Counted from the stretch's first letter, positions 1 through 5,698 are shown. The stretch: 5,899 nt of DNA from an uncultured Prevotella sp. (GCA_934219025.1 CAKQDG010000121.1:1-5899); one strand, 5' to 3'. Notes: generated by a model from the sequence alone, not told the origin. Numbers and translations are program-made.

Positions 1-542
1 AACTCGACATGGAGTTTGAGTCGCGCCAGGATGTAACGGAGGCAGAATATATCGAGATGATACGTCTGAAGACGAGTGTCCTTCTTGCCTGCGCCCTAAA
101 GATGGGAGCCTTGTTAGCCGGGGCTTCGGCAGAAGACTGCGAACTGATATACAAATTCGGCGAGAGGGTTGGACTTGCCTTCCAGCTTCAAGACGATCTG
201 CTCGATGTCTACGGCGACCCTGCTGTCTTTGGCAAGGCAATCGGCGGCGACATCACTTCCAACAAGAAGACCTATATGCTTATCAACGCATGGCTGCGTG
301 CCGACGAGGAGACTCGCCGCGAACTGCAACACTGGATAGACATTCGCGACTTCAACCGCGATGAAAAGGTGAGAGCCGTAACTGCCATCTATGATAAACT
401 CGGTATAAAGACCCTTGCCGAAGAAAAAATAAAGGAGTGTTTCGACGAGAGCCGTCAGTATCTCGAACGCATCAGCATCGGCGACGACCGCAAGATTGTG
501 CTCCGTGAATATACCGAGCGGATGATGAACAGAAAAAAATAA
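1..542 (+). CDS. Polyprenyl (isoprenyl) diphosphate synthase, 3' part only
   Basis: Trans-type prenyltransferase that condenses isopentenyl diphosphate with an allylic diphosphate to make isoprenoid chains in the cytoplasm; this is the C-terminal portion. The reading frame is open to the left edge (codons from position 3). The first residues LDMEFE match the conserved segment midway through the family, so the methionine at 9 is internal and the true start lies upstream. The second aspartate-rich motif DDLLD, which binds Mg2+ and IPP diphosphate, is at 192-206 after FQLQ. The downstream family segment GGDITSNKKT is at 243-272. A conserved K-T pair lies in the helix around 69-74. About 179 residues are visible; full family members have about 320, so roughly 140 are missing. 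The first DDxxD motif and the residues that set product length are outside the window, so farnesyl, geranylgeranyl or longer product cannot be decided. It ends 30 bp before the next gene, probably in the same operon. Family assignment is secure; the exact enzyme is not. Confidence 0.93.
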   Translation, partial: LDMEFESRQDVTEAEYIEMIRLKTSVLLACALKMGALLAGASAEDCELIYKFGERVGLAFQLQDDLLDVYGDPAVFGKAIGGDITSNKKTYMLINAWLRADEETRRELQHWIDIRDFNRDEKVRAVTAIYDKLGIKTLAEEKIKECFDESRQYLERISIGDDRKIVLREYTERMMNRKK

Positions 543-567
543 ATTCCTCATTCCTAATTCCTAATTC
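543..567 (+). repeat. 7-bp tandem repeat (ATTCCTM), about 3.6 copies
   Basis: Three consecutive heptamers, ATTCCTC then ATTCCTA twice, plus a partial ATTC, fill almost the whole 30-bp gap between the stop of the prenyltransferase gene and the ATG at 573. The repeat is seen directly. It leaves no room for a separate promoter and contains no Shine-Dalgarno sequence, so translation of the next gene must rely on the A-rich stretch just before its ATG. Confidence 0.85.
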
Positions 568-572
568 AAAAA

Positions 573-1280
573 ATGCCCTACAGACGACTTCCCAAAACCG
601 ACAGATCACGTTTGACAGCACTCAAAACACTGCTCGACAACAATGACGTATACACAGCACGCGACCGCTTTATCGACTGGAAAGACATCAATGAAGCGCG
701 CACGCAATACGACAAACTCCTCACGCTCGTAAAACAATACGACATGGACAAACAGGCGCAAAGCCGCGGACGAAACCGCGTTGAACCCCTGCAGCGAAAT
801 GCCTCGATGTATCTGAGCCATTTTATGCAAGTGCTGAAAATGAGCGTGGAACGCGGAGAGATAAAAAAACAATATCTGAAACTTTATTCCCTTCCCGACG
901 ACCTAACCACCCTTCCCTCCGTGCAGCAGATAAACCAGCTGATAGAGTGGGGGCCGAAAATCGTTTCGGGAGAGAAAGAACGCGTGAAAAACGGCGGCAG
1001 ACCGATTTACAATCCCACCGTGGGTATGGTGAGCACGCATCTCGACATCTTTGCCGAGGCATACGAGCGCCATCGCCAGTTGCAGCAGCGCACCAGAGAC
1101 ATGGAGCAGCAACTCAAGGAACTGCGCCCCTCGGTGGATGCCCTTATCGAGCGCATCTGGAACCAGGTGGAACAGCATTTTATGGGCAACAGAGTAATCG
1201 ACCGCGTGGAGCAGTGCGAAAAATTCGGCGTTAAATATTATTACAGACGGAAAGAGAAAAAGGAAGGACTTGACTTATGA
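573..1280 (+). CDS. Conserved-looking hypothetical protein, basic and helical, 235 aa
   Basis: I do not recognise a named family. The protein is cytoplasmic by appearance, with no signal peptide and no membrane segment. It is strongly charged, and Lys and Arg are frequent at both ends (MPYRRLPKTDRSR at the N-terminus; YYYRRKEKK near residues 222-230). Residues 155-203 are rich in Gln, Glu, Arg and Leu with heptad-like spacing and probably form a long helix or short coiled coil. A Gly/Pro-containing segment, GGRPIYNPTVG (141-151), separates this from an N-terminal helical half. It could bind nucleic acid or a protein partner, but nothing visible proves this. The ATG at 573 is the only sensible start, since the upstream gap is the heptamer repeat. 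The gene ends in an ATGA overlap with the TatD gene, implying translational coupling and co-transcription. Amino-acid composition and codon use resemble the neighbours, so it looks like a real, resident gene. Confidence 0.85.
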   Translation: MPYRRLPKTDRSRLTALKTLLDNNDVYTARDRFIDWKDINEARTQYDKLLTLVKQYDMDKQAQSRGRNRVEPLQRNASMYLSHFMQVLKMSVERGEIKKQYLKLYSLPDDLTTLPSVQQINQLIEWGPKIVSGEKERVKNGGRPIYNPTVGMVSTHLDIFAEAYERHRQLQQRTRDMEQQLKELRPSVDALIERIWNQVEQHFMGNRVIDRVEQCEKFGVKYYYRRKEKKEGLDL

Positions 1281-2059
1281 TAGACACACACACACATATG
1301 GACGGAGAAGAATTCTCTGAAGACCGCGCCCTTGCCATACAGCGGGCCAAAGATGCAGGAGTAGAAAAAATCTTCATACCGGCAATCAACCGCCAGTCGC
1401 TCAACTCTGTTCTTGAAACGTGTGCCCAAAATCTCGGCTATGCCTATCCCATGATTGGACTTCATCCCGAAGAGGTGAAAGCCGACTGGCAGGATGAACT
1501 GCGGCAGATGAAACCTCTGCTCGACAATCCCAACCATCCCTTTATAGCGATTGGCGAGGTGGGGCTCGACTATTACTGGAGCCGAGAATTTGAAGAAGAA
1601 CAGCTCCAGGCATTCGAAGAGCAGGTGAGATGGGCGGCGGAATACAGACTTCCGCTCATGATTCATTGTCGCAAGGCACAGAACGAGATGGTGAAAATCC
1701 TGAAAAAATACGAGAAAGAACTTGTGCGGGGCGGTGTGTTCCATTGCTTCACCGGCAATGCGATAGAGGCAGAACAACTGTTGGAGTTCGACAACTTCGT
1801 GCTCGGTATAGGCGGTGTGCTCACGTTCAAGAAGTCTCATCTGCCCGAAGTGCTGCCCTCAATACCGCTTAGCCGCATCGTTCTTGAAACCGACTCGCCG
1901 TATATGGCACCCGTGCCAATGCGCGGCAAGCGCAACGAGAGTGCTTTCGTGGCATTCGTAATGAAGAAAATGGCAGAGGTATATGGAGTTACCGAACAGG
2001 AAATAGACCGACAAACTACAGAAAATGCACTGCGCATATTTGGACTGACAGACAAATAA
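1277..2059 (+). CDS. TatD-family metal-dependent hydrolase (putative DNase)
   Basis: Amidohydrolase-superfamily TIM barrel. TatD-family proteins are metal-dependent nucleases (3'-5' exonuclease activity shown for E. coli TatD), but many members such as YcfH and YjjV have uncertain roles. At 260 aa the length is normal for the family. Visible metal ligands are His5 and His7 in DTHTHMD, Glu94 in GEVGLDYY, His130 in IHCR, His156 in HCFTG and Asp206 in ETDSPYMAP. The PVPMRGKRNES segment after residue 212 is the usual family signature for the C-terminal part of the active site. All catalytic residues are present, so the protein should be active. The start at 1277 is required, because the next methionine (residue 8) would remove His5 and His7. 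The ATG overlaps the stop of the preceding gene, and an AGGAAGG at 1261-1267 could serve as ribosome binding site. It is the last gene of its unit. Family certain; paralog and substrate undetermined, so no symbol is given. Confidence 0.96.
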   Translation: MIDTHTHMDGEEFSEDRALAIQRAKDAGVEKIFIPAINRQSLNSVLETCAQNLGYAYPMIGLHPEEVKADWQDELRQMKPLLDNPNHPFIAIGEVGLDYYWSREFEEEQLQAFEEQVRWAAEYRLPLMIHCRKAQNEMVKILKKYEKELVRGGVFHCFTGNAIEAEQLLEFDNFVLGIGGVLTFKKSHLPEVLPSIPLSRIVLETDSPYMAPVPMRGKRNESAFVAFVMKKMAEVYGVTEQEIDRQTTENALRIFGLTDK

Positions 2060-2089
2060 AAAAATGAAAAAGTCTTTGTAAAGTTTTAA

Positions 2090-2122
2090 TCTGTAACAAT
2101 TTTCTTTATTTTTGCTTACAGA
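2090..2122. promoter_or_regulatory. 7-bp inverted repeat upstream of the Lrp-family gene
   Basis: TCTGTAA at 2090-2096 and TTACAGA at 2116-2122 are perfect inverted copies separated by 19 AT-rich bases. The right arm ends 3 bp before the proposed -33 box of the regulator's promoter. Placement and symmetry would suit an operator, and Lrp/AsnC proteins often regulate their own genes. A weak hairpin or chance is equally possible, since two 7-bp arms are not rare in AT-rich DNA. Confidence 0.3.
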
Positions 2123-2125
2123 CTA

Positions 2126-2156
2126 TTGTGTATTTCGATAAAAATCCATAACTTTG
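2126..2156 (+). promoter_or_regulatory. Bacteroidetes-type promoter for the Lrp-family gene
   Basis: A -7 box TAACTTTG at 2149-2156 fits the Bacteroidetes consensus TAnnTTTG. A TTG at 2126-2128 sits 20 bp upstream where the -33 TTTG box is expected. Transcription would begin near 2160-2163, giving a leader of about 25 nt before the ATG at 2188. A second perfect TAnnTTTG match lies at 2107-2114 but has no good -33 partner. Assignment is by consensus only. Confidence 0.55.
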
Positions 2157-2187
2157 CAAAAGCAATAACTTTCATATAATAAAAGAA

Positions 2188-2697
2188 ATGGCACATCATA
2201 GTTTGGATTCTTTAGACAAGAAGATTTTAAGGCTTATAGCAGACGATGCCCGAATACCTTTTCTTGAGGTAGCCCGTGCGTGTAACGTCAGCGGAGCTGC
2301 TATTCACCAACGTATTCAGAAACTCACGAACCTTGGTGTTATCAAAGGTTCAAAATTCATCATCGACCCCGAAAAGATTGGGTATGAAACATGTGCGTAT
2401 GTGGGGCTGAACTTGAAGCATCCTGAAAATTTTGACGAGGCAGTGGATGCACTGAAACATATTCCGGAAGTCGTGGAATGTCATTATACAACCGGCGACT
2501 ACGACATGTTCATAAAAATATATGCGCAGAACAACCACCACCTGCTGAATATAATCCACGACCGCCTGCAACCCCTCGGCTTGTCGCGAAGCGAAACGAT
2601 AATATCTTTCAATTCAGCATTCAATCGCCAGTTGCCCATCGTTGATGCGCCGGTAGATGACGACGACGATGAAGAGGAGGAAAACGCCGAAGGATAA
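2188..2697 (+). CDS. Lrp/AsnC-family transcriptional regulator with acidic tail
   Basis: Feast/famine-type DNA-binding regulator. The N-terminal winged helix-turn-helix occupies residues about 6-65: the family opening LDSLDKKILRLIADDAR is followed by the turn and recognition helix at about 33-47 (NVSGAAIHQRIQKL) and LGVIKG. The C-terminal ligand-binding and oligomerisation domain (RAM/AsnC) spans about 68-148 and includes the TTGDYDMFIKI segment at 101-111, the usual G-x-Y-D motif near the effector pocket. At 169 aa it is slightly longer than the usual 150-160 because of a run of Asp and Glu at 157-165. Family members respond to amino acids, but the effector here cannot be read from sequence. 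It has its own promoter and two terminator-like hairpins downstream, so it is probably monocistronic and not co-transcribed with the thiamin locus. The ATG at 2188, preceded by AAAAGAA, starts right at the family's N-terminus. Confidence 0.95.
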   Translation: MAHHSLDSLDKKILRLIADDARIPFLEVARACNVSGAAIHQRIQKLTNLGVIKGSKFIIDPEKIGYETCAYVGLNLKHPENFDEAVDALKHIPEVVECHYTTGDYDMFIKIYAQNNHHLLNIIHDRLQPLGLSRSETIISFNSAFNRQLPIVDAPVDDDDDEEEENAEG

Positions 2698-2716
2698 TTT
2701 GCGATTCGGTTTTTTT
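2687..2716 (+). terminator. Candidate first terminator overlapping the Lrp-family stop codon
   Basis: CCGAA at 2687-2691 pairs with TTCGG at 2705-2709 (5 bp, 13-nt loop), and seven T follow immediately (2710-2716). The left arm lies in the last codons of the regulator gene and the stop codon falls in the loop. The stem is short, so termination may be partial. A stronger hairpin follows 30 bp downstream. Confidence 0.5.
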
Positions 2717-2740
2717 ATTAAAATTCCCAATCCATAAATA

Positions 2741-2774
2741 AAGAGAGAAATAGTGTTCTATTTCTCTTTTTTTT
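2741..2774 (+). terminator. Rho-independent terminator after the Lrp-family gene
   Basis: AGAGAAATAG at 2744-2753 and CTATTTCTCT at 2758-2767 form a perfect 10-bp stem with a TGTT loop. It can be extended by a G-U pair and A-T pairs, and is followed by an uninterrupted T run to 2774. The stem is AT-rich but long and perfectly paired, and it lies 44 bp after the stop codon. It should isolate the regulator from the downstream thiamin locus. Confidence 0.85.
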
Positions 2775-3114
2775 GTTGTATGGAAAACTGATATGATGCT
2801 AAATTTTATATAGATTCTCTGTGTGGACAAATTAAATCGTTGATATTCAAACTGTTAGTTCTGTATTTGTGCAAAAGAATGATGGTGCGCACTTAATGAA
2901 GCATAGCTTTTTCGGGGGCAAAGCATAGCTTCATTCGAAGAGAAGCAATGCTTTGCTCAATGAAAACCGCAGCTTGTGATCAAATATTTACTACTGAAAG
3001 TGTTCCAAAAGTCGTTTTTTCATAGTCCTCACCATCTCTATCCATCAGTTGTGTAAAAATCTTAGCCTTTATCTTCCACGGTGAGTTATACAAGTTTAAT
3101 TGTAAGTAAAAAAT
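2775..3114. other. Long intergenic stretch without a convincing gene
   Basis: This stretch lies between the regulator's terminator and the promoter of the thiamin locus. It is AT-rich and has no long open frame on the + strand. A degenerate promoter-like pair (TTG at 2840-2842, TATTTGTG at 2864-2871) lies upstream of an inverted-repeat cluster at 2895-2958, which would fit a small RNA, but no terminator follows. On the minus strand a 47-codon open stretch (2980-3123) lacks an upstream start and may be a remnant or chance. No tRNA or mobile element is seen. Confidence 0.7.
2895..2958. repeat. Three-armed imperfect inverted-repeat cluster
   Basis: Arm A (2895-2910) pairs with arm B (2920-2935): eight pairs (AATGAAGC with GCTTCATT), an ATA/ATA internal loop, then five pairs (GCTTT with AAAGC) around a 9-nt G-rich loop. 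Arm B (2916-2932) also pairs with arm C (2942-2958): 16 of 17 positions pair, including one G-U, around a 9-nt loop. The two folds share arm B and exclude each other. No T run follows on either strand, so this is not a standard terminator. It may be an extragenic palindromic element or part of a small RNA. Confidence 0.7.
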
Positions 3115-3145
3115 TTTGCAGTATCACAATAATACACTACCTTTG
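3115..3145 (+). promoter_or_regulatory. Bacteroidetes-type promoter for the thiamin locus
   Basis: TTTG at 3115-3118 and TACCTTTG at 3138-3145 are separated by exactly 19 bp, a full match to the Bacteroidetes primary-sigma consensus (TTTG, about 19 bp, TAnnTTTG). The expected start near 3150 lies just before the TPP aptamer, so the whole riboswitch is transcribed with almost no extra leader in front. Confidence 0.82.
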
Positions 3146-3163
3146 CACCCGGTTGGCAAACTG

Positions 3164-3246
3164 CCGACTAAGGGGTGCTGCCGCAGTTGCGGATGCTGAG
3201 ATTAAACCCAACACAGCCTGATCCGGGTAATGCCGGCGTAGGTAAA
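3164..3246 (+). ncRNA. TPP riboswitch (THI element) aptamer
   Basis: Cis-acting RNA that binds thiamin pyrophosphate and represses the downstream genes. Conserved blocks appear in the canonical order: GGGGTGC at 3172-3178, a variable P3 hairpin (CCGC at 3181-3184 with GCGG at 3189-3192), CTGAGA at 3196-3201, ACCC at 3206-3209 pairing with GGGT at 3173-3176 as P2, CCTGATCCGGGTAATGCCGG at 3217-3236, and GCGTAGG at 3236-3242. P5 is CCGG/CCGG, and P4 is CCT at 3217-3219 with AGG at 3240-3242. The closing helix P1 is not obvious: the flanks TAA-side at 3167-3171 and TAAATTAC at 3243-3250 pair poorly. The aptamer starts about 15 nt after the predicted transcription start and ends about 95 nt before the receptor ATG. 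It is the classical context of Bacteroidetes thiamin-transport genes. Confidence 0.95.
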
Positions 3247-3338
3247 TTACAGAAATTCCCCTTTATTAAGTAAAAAGTTTTCTGCCTTGACCTGACGAGA
3301 GACAGGGCAAGGCGGAGTGTAAACAGGTAACAACCAAA
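3247..3338 (+). promoter_or_regulatory. Probable riboswitch expression platform
   Basis: The region between aptamer and receptor ATG holds several possible pairings. A 12-bp interrupted hairpin pairs 3282-3294 with 3303-3315 (GCCTTG with CAAGGC, CCTG with CAGG, one A/G mismatch, loop ACGAGAGA). It has no T run, so it is not an intrinsic terminator, and it ends about 23 nt before the ATG. CAGAAA (3250-3255) can pair with TTTCTG (3279-3284), which would disrupt that hairpin. CCCCTT (3258-3263) is complementary to AAGGGG (3170-3175) in aptamer helix P2 and could act as anti-aptamer strand. How TPP binding is read out is inferred, not shown. Confidence 0.5.
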
Positions 3339-5636
3339 ATGAAACAAATCAATGGCGTGGCAATGGCTGCCGTATGCGTATTGTGCGCACAGCAGGCACT
3401 TGCCGAGCAAAAGGTAGACACGGTTGGCGTTCACCAGTTGAACGAAGTTGTCGTGAAAGCCGTGCGCGCTCAGAAGAACGCGCCGTTTGCAGTTGCAAAC
3501 ATCAAGAAATCAGAGTTGCAGAACTTTGCCACATCGGGAAGAGAACTCCCTTACCTCTTCTCACGCACACCGGGCATCCTGGCATGGGGCGAGAACGGAC
3601 TCGGCACGGGAACCACATATATGCGTATGCGCGGTGCAGCCGGAAGCCGCATCAATGTGACGCTCGACGGCGTTGCACTCAACTCGCCTGAAGACGAAAC
3701 CGTTTTCTGGGCTAACATGAACAGCTATGCGTCGCTACTCAACAGCGTGCAGATTCAGCGCGGAGTTGGTTCGTCAACCAATGGCGACGGAGCTTTCGGA
3801 GGTTCTATCTCTCTGCAGACCGCAGCTCCAAGCACAAAGCCTTTTGCCGAGATTACCGGTTCTTACGGAACCTATAATACATACAACACCGGAGCAAGTT
3901 TCTCTACAGGTCTGCTCTTCAACCACCTCATCTTCGACGGAGCTTACCACGAGACCGCTACCGACGGATTCATCGACGGCACACGCGGACGCTCTGGCTC
4001 TTACTACGGCGGACTGACCTGGCTGGGCAACAACTTCCAGATTCGCTACAAGAATATCGGAAACTTCGAGAAGACGGGACAGGCGTGGAACTATATCGCC
4101 GGACCTAACGGAACGGAGTCGTATAAGGAAATCTATGATATGGGACTGGGTCGCAGCAACACTCTGCTCGGCTACTACGAAAAGAACGAAGGCGGAAGCG
4201 GCTACCATCTCGTGCCGTTCACATACCGCGACGGCAACAAGTGGGACCGCACTACCGATAACTTCTACCAGAACCACAACATCCTCTCTGCCACATGGAA
4301 GCCATCGGCTCACTGGAGCCACAATGCCGCCCTCCATTATACCTACGGACAGGGATACTACAAAGAATTTAAAGACGATGCCAAGCTCGCTTCGAAATTC
4401 GGAGTAAACGAATTCAACCCGGACAACGGCAAAATGGTTAGAAGCGATGCCGTGCGCCGCAAGGGACTCACGCAGCATGCCTACGGCATCGTGTACAACG
4501 TGAACTACAAAGACGAGGCTTGGGACGTAATCGGAGGCGTAAACCTGCAGCAGTTCCGTGGCAACCACTGGGGCTACCTCACCTATATCAAGGATGAGGC
4601 CATCGAGCGCCAGTATCTAAAGAACGGCAAGTATAAATACTACGACTCCGACGCCCACAAGTATGACTACAGCGCATTTGTAAAGGCTGCCTACTCGTTC
4701 CTCGACAACTGGAACGTGTTTGTAGACCTGCAGTACCGCCACGTGGGATACAAGACCGACGGTTACAACGACAAATTCGTACAGGCAACCGACGGCAAGT
4801 ATTACGCACAGAAGCTCGACGTGGACGACAACTTCAACTTCTTCAACCCTAAGGCCGGTATCTCTTATACCAACGGCGGACACAAGGCATACGCATCTGT
4901 TGCCATGTCAAACCGCGAGCCGGAGCGCAACAACTACACCGACAACGGCAGCTATCCGTTCCCGAAGAAGGAGCAGGTGGTTGACTATGAGCTGGGCTAC
5001 CAGTATACTGGCAGCAACTGGCACGCCGGAGCCAACTTCTACTATATGGACTACGACAACCAGATTGCGCTGACCGGACAGAAGAGCGACATTGGCGAGT
5101 CGCTCTCGGCAAATATCAAGGATTCCTACCGCATGGGCGTTGAACTTACTGCAGGCTGGGCTCCGCTGTCATGGTTGAGCGTTGAAGGCAACGCTGCCAT
5201 CAGCCGTAACAAAATCAAAAACTTCGACGAGTATGTTGACGGAAAAGATGAGCCTAACCACTACGACAATTCTACACTGGCCTATTCTCCAAATGCAATC
5301 CTCAATGGATTCATCGATTTCCACTACCAGGGATTCTCGGCAACATGGCACACCAACTTCGTGAGCAAGCAGTATATCGACAACTCTGAGAGCCGCGAGC
5401 GACAGGTGCCTTCATTCTCGCAGACTGACATCAACATGAACTATGTGCTCAACCTCAAGAACTGTGCGCTGAAGAGCATCAAGTTCGGTCTTGACCTCAA
5501 CAACATCTTCAACCGCCACTATGCTTATACAGGCACTGACTGGGGATGGTATGAAGGCGACAAGCGCGTTTCATGTCTGACATGGATTCCTGCCGCAGGT
5601 TTCAATATGATGGGCAAAATCACCCTGAGATTCTAA
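3339..5636 (+). CDS. TonB-dependent outer-membrane receptor, probable thiamin transporter (OMthi type)
   Basis: 22-stranded barrel transporter powered by TonB-ExbBD that brings substrate across the outer membrane. A signal peptide covers residues 1-22, with cleavage after ALA (20-22). A TonB-box-like stretch (VDTVGV, 26-31) follows. The plug domain spans about 35-165: LNEVVVKAV at 34-42, RTPGI at 76-80, MRMRGAAGSRINVTLDG at 95-111, and VQIQRGVGSSTNGDGAFGGSI at 137-157. The barrel runs from about 170 to a C-terminal Phe (GKITLRF), the usual terminal residue of outer-membrane barrels. There is no N-terminal carboxypeptidase-like domain and no SusD partner gene, unlike glycan receptors. At 765 aa it is in the normal range for vitamin and metal receptors. 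Substrate is inferred from the TPP riboswitch and the PnuT-like gene downstream; Bacteroidetes use this arrangement for thiamin. The start at 3339 is set by the signal peptide. Family certain, thiamin specificity likely. Confidence 0.95.
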   Translation: MKQINGVAMAAVCVLCAQQALAEQKVDTVGVHQLNEVVVKAVRAQKNAPFAVANIKKSELQNFATSGRELPYLFSRTPGILAWGENGLGTGTTYMRMRGAAGSRINVTLDGVALNSPEDETVFWANMNSYASLLNSVQIQRGVGSSTNGDGAFGGSISLQTAAPSTKPFAEITGSYGTYNTYNTGASFSTGLLFNHLIFDGAYHETATDGFIDGTRGRSGSYYGGLTWLGNNFQIRYKNIGNFEKTGQAWNYIAGPNGTESYKEIYDMGLGRSNTLLGYYEKNEGGSGYHLVPFTYRDGNKWDRTTDNFYQNHNILSATWKPSAHWSHNAALHYTYGQGYYKEFKDDAKLASKFGVNEFNPDNGKMVRSDAVRRKGLTQHAYGIVYNVNYKDEAWDVIGGVNLQQFRGNHWGYLTYIKDEAIERQYLKNGKYKYYDSDAHKYDYSAFVKAAYSFLDNWNVFVDLQYRHVGYKTDGYNDKFVQATDGKYYAQKLDVDDNFNFFNPKAGISYTNGGHKAYASVAMSNREPERNNYTDNGSYPFPKKEQVVDYELGYQYTGSNWHAGANFYYMDYDNQIALTGQKSDIGESLSANIKDSYRMGVELTAGWAPLSWLSVEGNAAISRNKIKNFDEYVDGKDEPNHYDNSTLAYSPNAILNGFIDFHYQGFSATWHTNFVSKQYIDNSESRERQVPSFSQTDINMNYVLNLKNCALKSIKFGLDLNNIFNRHYAYTGTDWGWYEGDKRVSCLTWIPAAGFNMMGKITLRF

Positions 5637-5660
5637 TTTGACTTGATATTATATGTGATG

Positions 5661-5695
5661 AAATGTCGGAGTCCCCAACGGGGCTTCGGCATTTT
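5661..5695 (+). terminator. Strong terminator-like hairpin between receptor and transporter genes
   Basis: The segment 5661-5675 pairs with 5680-5694 over 15 positions (three G-U pairs) around a CAAC loop, with CCC/GGG at the top. Only four T follow at the base, and three of them are needed for the lowest pairs. It begins 25 bp after the receptor stop codon and lies upstream of the transporter gene. This suggests an intrinsic terminator or attenuator that lets only part of the transcripts through, or a stem that stabilises the receptor mRNA 3' end. Confidence 0.65.
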
Positions 5696-5698
5696 ATG

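Noticed and set aside
9..11. ATG at position 9 as start of the prenyltransferase
   Set aside because: The frame is open to the window edge and the visible sequence begins in the middle of the family's conserved core, so this methionine is internal.
114..551. 145-codon minus-strand open frame over the prenyltransferase gene
   Set aside because: Antisense shadow of a gene with clear catalytic motifs; no start context or recognisable product.
1241..1840. 199-codon minus-strand open frame over the TatD gene
   Set aside because: Antisense shadow; Phe/His-rich product with no domain, while the + strand carries all TatD motifs.
2060..2089. Possible terminator after the TatD gene
   Set aside because: The segment is AT-rich but I find no stem of useful length followed by a T run; the only complementarity is a few bases around CTTTGTAAAG with an impossible 2-nt loop.
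2621..2830. 69-codon minus-strand open frame over the end of the regulator gene and its terminators
   Set aside because: Its N-terminal part is the AT-rich terminator region and the rest is antisense to the regulator; no protein features.
2960..3025. 21-codon + strand open frame with ATG at 2960
   Set aside because: Too short, no ribosome binding context, no similarity, and no promoter-terminator pair around it.
3168..3434. 88-codon minus-strand open frame over the riboswitch and receptor start
   Set aside because: It is antisense to a highly conserved TPP aptamer and to the signal-peptide coding sequence, which explain this DNA.
3774..4568. Long open frame of 264 codons on the minus strand inside the receptor gene
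   Set aside because: It lies wholly antisense to a clear TonB receptor barrel. Its product is Val/Ser-rich with no domain, and such shadows arise from GC-biased third positions in the real gene.
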